Origin: Nisaea nitritireducens | GTDB taxonomy: Bacteria > Pseudomonadota > Alphaproteobacteria > Thalassobaculales > Thalassobaculaceae | Assembly (NCBI RefSeq): GCF_014904795.1 | Contig: NZ_JACZFS010000033.1 | Location: 1-64,000 of the forward strand | Length of the DNA: 64,000 nucleotides | Reading direction: 5' to 3' | Shown: positions 49,637 through 58,087 of the stretch, in pieces | Layout: each line of letters starts with the position of its first letter | How positions within the stretch are numbered: the first letter of the stretch is position 1 | The notes under the pieces: model-generated | Database searches by the model: none | Told to the model about the DNA's origin: nothing | What the model saw: only the letters and a program-made list of their open reading frames with translations | Position numbers and translations under genes: made by a program

Positions 49637-51445
49637 TCATGCCTCGTTCGCTTGACTGTCTTCGTCGCTGTAAGGAGCGGCCTCCGGGGCAGCCTCCTCG
49701 GGGATCTCCCTGACCAGCGGTCGAATGGCTTCTATCGTGCTTTCGGGGAAAGCTTCAAGCACCGCCGCGACCACCGGGTGTTCGGAGATCGATTTTCGCT
49801 TCGCCGCCTCGGCATTCGCCTTGCGCTCCGCCAGGGTATGGATGTCCTCGTCGCCCGGCATCGCATCGTTCGACTCGACGGTCCAGGGAATGCCCGTCCA
49901 CTGCTTCAGCTTGGCCGCGACCTGGCCCGGCAGACTGTCCGGCGCACTGGGATCGAGCACGATTTCCAGCCGTCCCGCCTCTGCGGAGATCGGCCGGACC
50001 GAGCGGCTGAGCTGTGCGTGCAGCAGTGCCTCGCGATGCTCCTCGAACAGGGCGACCACGGCCTCGAAGGTCTCGGGTATAGCCGGTGCCGAGGGTTCTT
50101 CCGGGGCTGGTGGCGGGGCTGATGGCGGAGCGGCGACTGGCTTCGGCACCATCGCGACCGGTGCCGGAGTGCGTTCCGTCTGAGGTGCCGTCTGGTTTTG
50201 CGCGGCCGCCGGTTGGCGTCCCGGAGCCGCGTCAGGCTTTCCCGCCTTGATCGCCTTCACCAGATCGCCGGGCGGCGGCAGGTCCGCCGTATAGGCCAGC
50301 CGGATCAGCACCATCTCGAGCGCGGCCAGCGTCGAGGGCGCGCTCTGCACCTCACCGAGCCCCTTCAGGAGCATCTGCCAGGTCCGCGCCAGAACCGGCA
50401 GCGTCAACTGGTCCGCGAAGGAAACACCGCGTGTCCGTTCCAGCTCGGAAGCGCCTTCCAGTGCCGAGTCGCGGGCTGTTTTCAGCCGGGTGATCAGGTG
50501 GGTCAGATCCAGCAGATCCTGCAGCACGACCACCGGATCGGCGCCGGAGGCATACATCGAGCGGACATCGCCCAGCGCCTCTGCGATCTTGCCGCCCATC
50601 ACCTTTTCGAACAGATCGAAAACCAGCGCCCGGTCGGCGAGGCCAAGCATGTCCTGCACCTGTGCCGCCGTGATCCGGCCGTCGGACAGCGCCATCGCCT
50701 GATCGAGGATCGAAAGACCATCGCGGGCCGAGCCGTCAGCGGCGCGGGAAATCAGCGCCAGCGCCTCGTCGTCCGCCTCGACGCCTTCCTTGCCGCAGAT
50801 GGTGCCGAACAGCTCCATCAGCTCGGAAACATCGAATCGGCGCAGATCGAATCGCTGGCAGCGCGACAGCACGGTGATCGGCACCTTGCGGATCTCGGTC
50901 GTCGCGAAGATGAATTTCACATGCTCCGGCGGCTCTTCCAGCGTTTTCAGGAGCGCGTTGAAGGCATTGCGGGAGAGCATATGCACTTCATCGATGATGT
51001 AGACTTTGTAGCGGGCGGAAACCGGCTTGTAGCGCACCCCGTCGATGATCTCGCGGATATCGTCGACGCCGGTGCGCGAGGCCGCATCCATCTCCATCAC
51101 GTCGACATGCCGGTCCTCGGTGATCGACCGGCAGGGGTCGCACACACCGCAGGGCGTCACGGTCGGCCCGCCGGAACCGTCCGGCCCGATGCAGTTGAGG
51201 CCCTTGGCGATGATCCGCGCCGTCGTCGTCTTGCCGACCCCGCGTACGCCGGTCAGCACAAAGGCGTGCGCCAGACGGCCGGAGGCCAGTGCGTTCCGCA
51301 AGGTGCGGACAAGCGCGTCCTGACCCTTCAGGTCGTCGAGCGTCTGCGGCCGGTATTTCCGCGCGAGCACACGGTATTCCGCAGGTGGCGCAACAACGTC
51401 GCCCGCGGGGCCCTCAATGGTCTCGGAAGGTGTCTGATCGTCCAT
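49637..51445 (-). CDS. dnaX: DNA polymerase III subunits gamma and tau
   Basis: A 602-residue clamp-loader ATPase. Walker A is [13 protein letters not shown]; a zinc module has CDPC and related Cys (TPCGVCDPC); Walker B DEVHMLS; sensor SRC. Domain III follows, then an Ala/Pro/Gln-rich linker and a tau-like C-terminal region ([24 protein letters not shown]) that binds the polymerase. No slippery run for frameshifting was noted, so gamma may not be made. The ATG at 51445 is preferred because it precedes the conserved ATPase core ([15 protein letters not shown]) by about 30 residues. Confidence 0.95.
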   Translation of the reverse strand: MDDQTPSETIEGPAGDVVAPPAEYRVLARKYRPQTLDDLKGQDALVRTLRNALASGRLAHAFVLTGVRGVGKTTTARIIAKGLNCIGPDGSGGPTVTPCGVCDPCRSITEDRHVDVMEMDAASRTGVDDIREIIDGVRYKPVSARYKVYIIDEVHMLSRNAFNALLKTLEEPPEHVKFIFATTEIRKVPITVLSRCQRFDLRRFDVSELMELFGTICGKEGVEADDEALALISRAADGSARDGLSILDQAMALSDGRITAAQVQDMLGLADRALVFDLFEKVMGGKIAEALGDVRSMYASGADPVVVLQDLLDLTHLITRLKTARDSALEGASELERTRGVSFADQLTLPVLARTWQMLLKGLGEVQSAPSTLAALEMVLIRLAYTADLPPPGDLVKAIKAGKPDAAPGRQPAAAQNQTAPQTERTPAPVAMVPKPVAAPPSAPPPAPEEPSAPAIPETFEAVVALFEEHREALLHAQLSRSVRPISAEAGRLEIVLDPSAPDSLPGQVAAKLKQWTGIPWTVESNDAMPGDEDIHTLAERKANAEAAKRKSISEHPVVAAVLEAFPESTIEAIRPLVREIPEEAAPEAAPYSDEDSQANEA

Positions 51446-51471
51446 GCGGGGGATCATAGGGGAGAGGTGGA

Positions 51472-51559
51472 AGACTGGGAAGCGACCCGAGCGAAAACTC
51501 GTTACGGCTGCTTCCTTCCGGACCTGACCGGATTGGCGAGGAGCTCGTCCGTCCCAGCC
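51472..51559 (-). ncRNA. ffs: Signal recognition particle RNA (4.5S type)
   Basis: About 88 nt. On the minus strand the universally conserved SRP apical core reads GGTCAGGTCCGGAAGGAAGC, including the GGAA tetraloop and symmetric and asymmetric internal loops. The outer stem pairs GCTGGGA (5') with TCCCAGT (3'). It lies just upstream of dnaX on the same strand, the normal position in alphaproteobacteria. A near-consensus promoter is at 51570-51599. Confidence 0.95.
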
Positions 51560-51569
51560 TTCCGAGGGT

Positions 51570-51599
51570 TCTATATCGGGGGAACGGTGCGGAATGCAA
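51570..51599 (-). promoter_or_regulatory. ffs: Promoter of the SRP RNA gene
   Basis: Minus strand TTGCAT (51594-51599), 18-base spacer, TATAGA (51570-51575). The -10 ends 10 bases before the predicted RNA 5' end near 51559, exactly where a start site is expected. Confidence 0.75.
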
Positions 51600-51729
51600 G
51601 GAGAGTCCGCCCGGCGAAGCGTATGCAACTCCGGTCGATGCTAAAAACATTTCTTGATAATGCGTGTCATTTGCATAAATTCCCTAAATAAGTGCACCTG
51701 AAACAGAAGCACCGCCCGGAGGAGACTGC

Positions 51730-52125
51730 ATGTCCGAGAGTACAAGTCTGGGGCCGTGTACGCCCTTTTTCATCGTTGAAAGCCTGCCTGTCTCTCTGGA
51801 GCATTATCTTGAGAAAATGGGCTTCGAATGCCGCTTCATGGCACCGGAGAGCGATCCGCAATTCGCCATTGTCGGGCGCGGGCAGGCGCAGATCATGGTC
51901 AAGTCCATCGACAGAACCGTCCCGCCTCTTCCGAACCATGTCCGGCACGAATGGGCCCGCTGGGACACATTCGTCCATGTCGCCGATCCGGATGTGCTCG
52001 CCGAAGAACTGAAAGAGCGCGGCGTTGCATTCAAGGAGCCTCTCGCCGACACCGACGACGGCCTGAGGGGGTTCGAGATCGCCGATCCGGACGGCTATGT
52101 CTGCTTCTTTGGCAGGCCGCTCTGA
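51730..52125 (+). CDS. VOC-family (glyoxalase/bleomycin resistance fold) protein
   Basis: A 131-residue metal-fold protein with the two beta-alpha-beta modules of the VOC superfamily (TPFFIVESLPVSLEHYLEKMG and DTFVHVADPDVLAEELKERGV, closing FEIADPDGYVCFFG). Metal ligands are not obvious beyond a His and the terminal Glu. The substrate is unknown: VOC proteins include glyoxalases, dioxygenases and drug-binding proteins. The ATG at 51730 follows cggaggagactgc. A repeat element follows. Confidence 0.8.
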   Translation: MSESTSLGPCTPFFIVESLPVSLEHYLEKMGFECRFMAPESDPQFAIVGRGQAQIMVKSIDRTVPPLPNHVRHEWARWDTFVHVADPDVLAEELKERGVAFKEPLADTDDGLRGFEIADPDGYVCFFGRPL

Positions 52126-52138
52126 TCCACCGCGACCC

Positions 52139-52230
52139 AATGATCTCTGGGTCCCCGCGTGCGCGAGGATGACGGCTTAAAAAAGGTCGTCATTCCTGCG
52201 AAAGCAGGAACCCAGGGAAGACGGGCTCGC
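52139..52230. repeat. Permuted palindromic repeat, copy E
   Basis: Two half-elements of the copy D subfamily in reversed order. The right-hand half (gatctctgggtccccgcg...gatgacgg, 52143-52174) comes first and the left-hand half (gtcgtcattcctgcgaaagc...cccagggaagacgggctcgc, 52187-52230) second. The left half plus ccttttttaa on the minus strand gives a hairpin and T run that could end the dehydrogenase/CMD transcript. Confidence 0.65.
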
Positions 52231-52241
52231 TTCCGAAACAA

Positions 52242-53162
52242 TCAGCCCTTGGTCGGCTCCAGCTTCTCCCCGTTCCGCTCTTCCCAATACTGGATCGAGG
52301 CGGAATGGTCGCTGCCTGGATGGGCTTCATTGAACTCACGCCAGATGCCGGTCAGCAGGTTCAGGATCGGCATGTCCTGACCCTGGCTTTCGGCAAGGCC
52401 CGCGGCGATGCCGACATCCTTGGTCATCAGGGCGGTGGCAAACCCTGCGTCGAACTTGCGGGTCAGCACCGAGGGCTTGAACTTGGTCTCGGTATTGTTG
52501 CTGCGGCCGGTCGAGACGTTGATCACATCGATCATCACGTTCGGGTCGAGGCCGAACTTGGCACCGACCAGAATGGCCTCGTTGGTGGCGCTGAGGGCGA
52601 TGGCCGAGAGGTAGTTGTTCAGGCACTTCATGGCATGACCGGAGCCGAGCGGGCCGGTGCGGACGACCACCCGGCTCATCGGCTCCATGATCCCCTCGGC
52701 CGCATCCAGCGCCGCTTCGTCCGCGCCGCCGAGCATGATGGCGAGCGAGCCTTCCTCGGCCCGCCAGGTGCCGCCAGAAACGGGTGCATCGCACAGCACG
52801 ATGCCTTTTTCCTTCAACGCCGCGCCAAGTTCGACCGTACCGGTCGGCTCGGACGAGCTCATGTCGATGGCGACGGCGCCTTTCTTCATGCCCTTCGAGG
52901 CATTGTCCGCGCCGTCAACAAGCGCCATACGGGCAGCCTTGCCGTCCGGCACCATGGTGACGACGATATCCGACGCCGCGCCAAGCGCTTCCAGACTCGG
53001 CGCCACCTCACCACCGATTTCACCCGCGAATCGCTGGGAAACCTCAGGTCTGAGATCGAAAACGCGCACGTCGTAGCCCGCCTCGACCATATGCCGGGCC
53101 ATCGGCCAGCCCATCATGCCGAGGCCGATCCAGCCGACGATCGGTTTAGTGTCGGAAGCCAT
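52242..53162 (-). CDS. 3-hydroxyisobutyrate dehydrogenase family oxidoreductase
   Basis: A 306-residue beta-hydroxyacid dehydrogenase. The Rossmann motif is GWIGLGMMGWPMARHMVEAG. Substrate-binding elements are DAPVSGGTWRAEEGSLAIMLGG and the catalytic Lys is in GHAMKCLNNYLSA. The C-terminal helix TALMTKDVGIAAGLAESQG completes the domain. Substrate could be 3-hydroxyisobutyrate, tartronate semialdehyde or similar. It is 3 bases after the CMD gene stop, so one operon. Confidence 0.88.
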   Translation of the reverse strand: MASDTKPIVGWIGLGMMGWPMARHMVEAGYDVRVFDLRPEVSQRFAGEIGGEVAPSLEALGAASDIVVTMVPDGKAARMALVDGADNASKGMKKGAVAIDMSSSEPTGTVELGAALKEKGIVLCDAPVSGGTWRAEEGSLAIMLGGADEAALDAAEGIMEPMSRVVVRTGPLGSGHAMKCLNNYLSAIALSATNEAILVGAKFGLDPNVMIDVINVSTGRSNNTETKFKPSVLTRKFDAGFATALMTKDVGIAAGLAESQGQDMPILNLLTGIWREFNEAHPGSDHSASIQYWEERNGEKLEPTKG

Positions 53163-53165
53163 GGC

Positions 53166-53546
53166 TCAGACTCCCTGTTCTTTGAAGACTTCGCGGGCGA
53201 TCTTGAAGGCACTGACGGCAGCCGGGAAGCCGGCATAGGTCGCCGATTGCAGGAAGATCTCCGCAATCTCCTTCTTGGTGACGCCGTTGTTCAGCGCGCC
53301 AAGCAGATGCAGGCGCAGTTCGTGCTCACGGCCCATCGCGGACAGCATGGCGAGGTTCAGCATCGAGCGGGTTTTCAAATCGAGTCCGTCCCGGCCCCAG
53401 CATGCTCCCCATGCATGGGTGGTGACGAACTTCTGCAGGATCATCGAGAACTCGTCCGCATTGTTGAAACTGTTCTCGACATATTCGTCGCCGAGCACCT
53501 TCTTGCGGGTCGCCAAGCCCTGTTCGAAAAGCTGATCCAGATCCAT
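53166..53546 (-). CDS. Carboxymuconolactone decarboxylase family protein
   Basis: A 126-residue CMD-fold protein (family of PcaC and AhpD). The helical core RKKVLGDEYVENSFNNADEF and LNLAMLSAMGREHELRLHLLGALNNGVTKKEIAEI is close to 4-carboxymuconolactone decarboxylase. The peroxidase Cys-Cys pair of AhpD is absent, favouring a lyase role. The ATG at 53546 follows gggaggagaccccaa-like agggaggagacccca. A palindrome lies 21-38 bases upstream. Operon with the dehydrogenase. Confidence 0.85.
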   Translation of the reverse strand: MDLDQLFEQGLATRKKVLGDEYVENSFNNADEFSMILQKFVTTHAWGACWGRDGLDLKTRSMLNLAMLSAMGREHELRLHLLGALNNGVTKKEIAEIFLQSATYAGFPAAVSAFKIAREVFKEQGV

Positions 53547-53566
53547 TGGGGTCTCCTCCCTTGATT

Positions 53567-53584
53567 TTCGTAATTGTATACGAA
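53567..53584. promoter_or_regulatory. GntR-like palindrome upstream of the CMD gene
   Basis: TTCGTA and TACGAA arms with a 6-base gap; the right side contains TTGTATACGA, close to the TNGTNNNACNA pattern of many GntR/FCD regulators. It lies 21 bases upstream of the CMD start codon. No regulator gene is adjacent. Confidence 0.45.
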
Positions 53585-53660
53585 GGTACCGAGACAGACC
53601 GTGGCTGACCAGAGAGCGGTCGGGAACGAGCCGCCGCCGCGAACGGCAAGAAAGCGGGGT

Positions 53661-54341
53661 TTATTCTTTCCCGGCGGCGGCGCGGATCAGGGCCCGGTAA
53701 AGCCGCTGCTGCGGCCGGTTGAAAACCAGAAATTCAGGATGCCACTGCACCCCGAAGAAAAGCTGGTCACCGGTACTCTCGATCCCCTGCACCATGCCCC
53801 GTCGATCATGTGCCGACACCCGGAGGCCCTCGCCGATTCTATCGACCGACTGATGGTGAATACTGTTCACCCGGCACCAGCTCACCCCGAGCATTTCTCG
53901 CAGGCGCGATCCCTCGTCGATTTCGATCCTTTTTACCGGCAACGGCGTCCGCCGGGCCCGGGTGCCGGGATAGGCCTCGGAGATTTCATTGTGCAGATCG
54001 CCGCCGAAATACACATTCAGGATCTGGGCCCCACGGCAAATGCCAAGGACAGGTCGTTTTCCATCCCTGAACTGATCGAGCAGCGCGAGCTCGAAGGCAT
54101 CCCGCTCCGGATCGATCGCCTCCTCTATCGTAACCTCACCGCTATAGAGCGCCGGCGCGAGATCGCTGCCGCCGCCGATGATCACCCCATCGAGCGCATC
54201 GGCATCAAGCGGACGGTCAGGCCCGAGCCGAACGCTCCGCCCGCCGGCACGCCAGATCGCGAACCGGTGAAAGGACAGCGGGATCAAACCGGATTTGCTG
54301 GATGTGGAGATCCCGATCAGCGGGCGGTAGCTGTTGCTCAT
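53661..54341 (-). CDS. Class I glutamine-amidotransferase-like peptidase (C26)
   Basis: A 226-residue protein of the gamma-glutamyl hydrolase / PuuD branch. The nucleophile elbow GICRGAQILNV holds the Cys, and VQWHPEFLV holds the catalytic His and Glu. IIGGGSDLAPALY is the oxyanion strand region. Its ATG overlaps the amidoligase stop by four bases, so the two are made together. Known amidoligase operons often carry such a peptidase, which would cut the isopeptide bonds that the ligase makes. Confidence 0.85.
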   Translation of the reverse strand: MSNSYRPLIGISTSSKSGLIPLSFHRFAIWRAGGRSVRLGPDRPLDADALDGVIIGGGSDLAPALYSGEVTIEEAIDPERDAFELALLDQFRDGKRPVLGICRGAQILNVYFGGDLHNEISEAYPGTRARRTPLPVKRIEIDEGSRLREMLGVSWCRVNSIHHQSVDRIGEGLRVSAHDRRGMVQGIESTGDQLFFGVQWHPEFLVFNRPQQRLYRALIRAAAGKE

Positions 54342-55321
54342 TCAACACCGAACAAGCGGCGCAACCGCCCGGAAATACCGGCCTGTCTTGCCGCGCGAAA
54401 ACTGACGATGGCCGCGCCAAGCCGCTCCGGATCAGCAGCCAGTTCTTCCACCGTAACCCAGCGGTTCCATTCGGTTACCGCAGACCAATCCGGATCGCCG
54501 AGATCGGCGTTCGGCAGGCGGTAGTGATAGGTCGGGCGCGGTTTGATCAGGACATCCGTTATCCGGCTGCGTACCCGTTCCGGCGCCAGATGGGTAAAGA
54601 GCGGCAGCATATCAAGCTCGCGGTTCCGGGTCGGATTCATCTCGAGATAATCGTCAATCATTGTCTCAAGGTCCGCCGGGTAGTCAGGCGAGAGAATTCT
54701 CCGCGCGTAACTCTCCGGGAAATGGGCAGTGTGCGGCAGAATGCGGCGGGTGATATCGACGGCTACCGCGTCTCTGAGATTTTCGGACAGCAGGAGATAG
54801 GCCTGCAAGACACGCAGGATTTCCTCCGGCGCACCGGTTGCGACCTCCACATTCAGATGCAGCCCGAAGGCATAAAACGCGCTTTCCCGGGTGCCAAGGG
54901 CCCCATGCCGGCGCAGGAGCGCGAACACGTCATCAAGCGCCCCCAGACTGGACCAGGGGATCGGCGGAAACACGATCTCCACCGGCACCAGCCCGGTCAG
55001 GGCATCGCCCAGAGGACCGCGCCAGTCGTCCGGCAGCTCAAAGTCCCTGAACAGGGAGCTGGAGCTGTCCGCTGTTCCTTCCGCACCGGAATTCCCATGC
55101 ACATACTGGAGATCAAGTTCGACCGTGGCCTCACCCCATTCTTCATGGCGCAGGATGGTGCGGTGCGCGTCGATTTTCTCCGCCTCGCCGCCGAACGCAT
55201 CCAGCAGGAGATCCACCGTCTGTTCCACCGACAGCCCGGCAAATTCCAGCTCAACGCCGACCCTGCGGTCCTGTCCTTTCGCAGTCTTTGCGACCGGAGG
55301 CGATTTGGGAGAAACGGGCAT
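54338..55321 (-). CDS. Amidoligase-family (COOH-NH2 ligase) protein
   Basis: A 327-residue protein of the putative amidoligase family (Amidoligase_2), distant relatives of glutamine synthetase and gamma-glutamylcysteine ligases. Seen: RRVGVELEFAGLSVEQTVDL at the N-terminus (metal-binding Glu pair), the central FGLHLNVEVATG (His and Asn of the second metal site), and Arg-rich PTRNRELDMLPLF. The ATG at 55321 follows gcaggagcgccg. It lies 11 bases after greB and overlaps the C26 peptidase gene. The substrate and product are unknown. Confidence 0.8.
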   Translation of the reverse strand: MPVSPKSPPVAKTAKGQDRRVGVELEFAGLSVEQTVDLLLDAFGGEAEKIDAHRTILRHEEWGEATVELDLQYVHGNSGAEGTADSSSSLFRDFELPDDWRGPLGDALTGLVPVEIVFPPIPWSSLGALDDVFALLRRHGALGTRESAFYAFGLHLNVEVATGAPEEILRVLQAYLLLSENLRDAVAVDITRRILPHTAHFPESYARRILSPDYPADLETMIDDYLEMNPTRNRELDMLPLFTHLAPERVRSRITDVLIKPRPTYHYRLPNADLGDPDWSAVTEWNRWVTVEELAADPERLGAAIVSFRAARQAGISGRLRRLFGVE

Positions 55322-55332
55322 CGGCGCTCCTG

Positions 55333-55887
55333 CTATCTGCTCTCGTATGAGATCTTGATTACCTCGACCGATTGCGGACCGCGCGGCGTGCGCACCTCGA
55401 CCACGTCGCCAATCTCGGATTTCAGCAAGGCCCGGGCGATCGGCGAGATCCAACTGACATCGCCACGGTCAAGATCGGCCTCGTCAATGCCAACGATGCG
55501 GAAGGTCCGCTCGTTATCCTCCTCGTCCGCGTAGGTGACCGTCGCGCCGAAATACACCCGGTCCTTGTTTGGCTGTGCGGCCGGGTCGACGATTTCCGCA
55601 GCTTCCATACGCTTCAGCAGAAAGCGCATGCGGCGATCGATCTCGCGCAGCCGCTTCTTGCCGTAGATGTAATCCCCGTTCTCGGAACGGTCGCCGTTCC
55701 CGGCTGCCCAGGACACGATCTCGACGATCTTGGGGCGCTCTACCCGGCGCAATTGCTTCAGCTCATCCTGTAGCGCCTTGAAGCCCGGCGGCGTGATGTA
55801 GTTCTTGACGCCTTTCGGGGACGGATCTGGGATCTCGTCCTCTTCCTCGAAGTCGCTGTCATTCTCTTTGACGAAGGCTTTGCTCAT
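55333..55887 (-). CDS. greB: Transcript cleavage factor GreB
   Basis: A 184-residue protein with the N-terminal coiled coil (LQDELKQLRRVERPKIVEIVSWAAGNGDRSENGDYIYGKKRLREID, acidic tip NGDRSENGDY) and a C-terminal FKBP-like domain (TVTYADEEDNERTFRIVGIDEAD, then ARALLKSEIGD). It rescues backtracked RNA polymerase by promoting transcript cleavage. The ATG at 55887 begins after cagaaagcagag. It is the head of the operon containing the amidoligase and C26 peptidase; functional linkage is not obvious. Confidence 0.9.
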   Translation of the reverse strand: MSKAFVKENDSDFEEEDEIPDPSPKGVKNYITPPGFKALQDELKQLRRVERPKIVEIVSWAAGNGDRSENGDYIYGKKRLREIDRRMRFLLKRMEAAEIVDPAAQPNKDRVYFGATVTYADEEDNERTFRIVGIDEADLDRGDVSWISPIARALLKSEIGDVVEVRTPRGPQSVEVIKISYESR

Positions 55888-56029
55888 CTCTGCTTTCTGA
55901 CCGTCAGTCCACACATGGGCCGATCCCCAGAGTGCAGACATAGCTGCCCCTGTTCAAGCAGACCTGTTGCCTGGCCTGCCATCGTCATGCGCTACTGATC
56001 GGGAAATAGCGCAGGAGCGGAAAAGTTCC

Positions 56030-57064
56030 ATGAGAAGCATGAAACAGGTGCATGTGGTCGGCTGCCACGCCGCGGGCGAAGTCGGCGATGTCATTGTCGG
56101 AGGCGTGGCGCCGCCACCGGGGGACACGATCTGGGAGCAGGCCCGCTGGATCGCCGAGGACGGGACGCTCCGTGATTTCATGCTGAACGAGCCGCGCGGC
56201 GGCGTCTTCCGGCATGTGAACCTGCTGGTGCCGCCGAAGGACCCGCGCGCGGCGATGGGCTGGATCATCATGGAGCCGGTGCATACTCCACCCATGTCCG
56301 GCTCGAACTCGATCTGCGTCTCCACCGTCCTGCTAGAGACCGGTATCGTGCCGATGGAAGAGCCGGTGACCCGCTTCATGCTGGAGGCGCCCGGCGGGCT
56401 GGTCGCGGTCGAGGCGCAGTGCAGGGACGGCAAGGCTGAAAGCATTACGGTACGCAATCACCCCTCCTTCGCCGCTGCCATCGACGTGCCGCTTGAGGTG
56501 GAAGGACACGGCACCCTGACGGTGTCGACAGCCTATGGCGGGGACAGCTTCGTGATCGTCGACGCTGATGCCCTCGGTTTCGCCATCCGGCCAGACGAAG
56601 GCCGCGCTCTCGCGGATCTCGGCGCCCGGCTCACACGGGCGGCGACCGAACAGCTCGGCTTCAGCCATCCGACGAACCCGGACTGGCGGCACATCTCCTT
56701 TTGCCTCTTCGCAGGCGGCCTGACAGACGGTGCCAAAGGACTGGAGACCCGGCATGCCGTCGCCATCGAGCCCGGCAAGATCGATCGTTCCCCAACCGGA
56801 ACAGCTCTCTCCGCCCGCATGGCTTTGCTCCGCGCCACCGGTCGCATGAATGTCGGAGACCGGCTCACGGCCCGGTCCATCATCGAGTCGACCTTCACCG
56901 GCCGGATCGAGGAAGAGACCGAGATCGGCGGGTTGCCCGCGATCATTCCCTCGATCACCGGCAGTGCCTGGATTACCGGAAACTTTCAGTACCTGCTCGA
57001 CCCGACAGACCCCTGGCCCGGCGGCTACCGGGTCGGCGATACCTGGCCCTGTGGCACTGTCTGA
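56030..57064 (+). CDS. Proline racemase superfamily protein with Ser/Thr active site
   Basis: A 344-residue pyridoxal-independent racemase, epimerase or dehydratase fold. Known members use Cys/Cys (proline racemase), Ser/Cys (hydroxyproline epimerase) or Cys/Thr (trans-3-hydroxyproline dehydratase). Here the two positions carry Ser90 in [11 protein letters not shown] and Thr256 in [22 protein letters not shown] and [11 protein letters not shown] are otherwise standard. ATG 56030 is used; ATG 56039 is an alternative. Divergent from greB. A pathway neighbour (dehydrogenase or transporter) is absent, so the substrate is open. Confidence 0.82.
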   Translation: MRSMKQVHVVGCHAAGEVGDVIVGGVAPPPGDTIWEQARWIAEDGTLRDFMLNEPRGGVFRHVNLLVPPKDPRAAMGWIIMEPVHTPPMSGSNSICVSTVLLETGIVPMEEPVTRFMLEAPGGLVAVEAQCRDGKAESITVRNHPSFAAAIDVPLEVEGHGTLTVSTAYGGDSFVIVDADALGFAIRPDEGRALADLGARLTRAATEQLGFSHPTNPDWRHISFCLFAGGLTDGAKGLETRHAVAIEPGKIDRSPTGTALSARMALLRATGRMNVGDRLTARSIIESTFTGRIEEETEIGGLPAIIPSITGSAWITGNFQYLLDPTDPWPGGYRVGDTWPCGTV

Positions 57065-57238
57065 AGGCTTGCTCCTGTGTGGTAAAACTCAACGCGATCA
57101 AGCTCAATTGTGTTTTATTCCATACTCTCTCTGGTTGCGCCCACGGGAAGCTCTGCTGAGCATATGAGAGATGCGAGAAGCGAAAACGGATCATGTGCCG
57201 GACGCAGGGCGCCCATGATCCCAAGCAAAGGAAAAGAC

Positions 57239-58039
57239 ATGAGGAAACTCAGTGCATTTGTCGGCATGGCAGCGCTGCTTGCCATTTCCGGCGTAAACGG
57301 CCCGGTCAATGCGGCTGATATCTGCACCGGCTACGGCCCGCAGACACCACGCGATATCACGCAGCGGGACGGAACCAACGCGCGCCTCTTCTCCCTCGCC
57401 CCTGCCTCCGACAAGCTCAATCTCTGCAATATCCACACACATACGAATGCCGAGCACAAGGGCCCGGGCTTTTCAGTCTTTGCCGGCGGCGGCGACTATG
57501 GCGGATACAAATGCAACGATTCCGGCGCTCTCTCGGCGGCGGAGCTTGCCGAACCCGCTGGCGGTTCCGGCGCCTTCGGTCACGTCAAACCGGGCGACAC
57601 GATTGAAGTCCACTGGGTCTTCAGCTCCTGTGCGGTCGCCCCCGGCCCGGGGCTCGGCTCCTGCCTCAGCGAGGCCTGCGCCAACCCGGAGCTGCGTGTC
57701 GAAGCCCAGGCCTTCCTGGTGGTGAACGACCCGAACGCCATCGACTTCACCACATTGACCTATGACGGGCATATGGCTGGCGGCCTGCATCAGCCCAAGG
57801 CGCTGCCGACCGGCACAGGCAATCCCGTGGTATTTGCCGGCTCAACAACCGGGCCCAGCTACACCGAAGCGAAATGCTCCCCGCTTCAGGTCACCTGGAG
57901 CGTCAGGCCGAACTGCGCGCGGGTCGATATCAACTCGCTCAATCGCTGGGCCGAAGCGGGCAATGTCTTCGAAGAGAAAAAGTCGCACGGCGTGCGCCAG
58001 CTGGTGACCGCGCCGGCACTGCTTTCAAAGATCAAGTGA
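57239..58039 (+). CDS. Delta-class carbonic anhydrase
   Basis: A 266-residue secreted protein with a signal peptide (1-25, ending VNAAD). The presumed zinc site is NLCNIHTHTNAEHKGPGF, with three His at about 63-70. Other family stretches are KPGDTIEVHWVFSSC, PGPGLGSCLSEAC and CSPLQVTWSVRPNC with many Cys, suggesting disulfides. The family was described first from marine algae and also occurs in bacteria. The start at 57239 follows aaaggaaaagac. Periplasmic or extracellular CO2/bicarbonate interconversion is the predicted role. Confidence 0.8.
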   Translation: MRKLSAFVGMAALLAISGVNGPVNAADICTGYGPQTPRDITQRDGTNARLFSLAPASDKLNLCNIHTHTNAEHKGPGFSVFAGGGDYGGYKCNDSGALSAAELAEPAGGSGAFGHVKPGDTIEVHWVFSSCAVAPGPGLGSCLSEACANPELRVEAQAFLVVNDPNAIDFTTLTYDGHMAGGLHQPKALPTGTGNPVVFAGSTTGPSYTEAKCSPLQVTWSVRPNCARVDINSLNRWAEAGNVFEEKKSHGVRQLVTAPALLSKIK

Positions 58040-58087
58040 GGTCATGATCCGGGAGGGGCCAGCCTCTCCCGCTCAATCCCCTCCCGG

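Noticed and set aside
49637-51445. Programmed frameshift site in dnaX
   Set aside because: No A-rich slippery run followed by a stem was noticed, so only the tau-length product is assumed.
58050-58072. cgggagg...cctctcccg hairpin between the carbonic anhydrase and DUF4340 genes
   Set aside because: Imperfect stem without a T run; not strong enough to list as a terminator.
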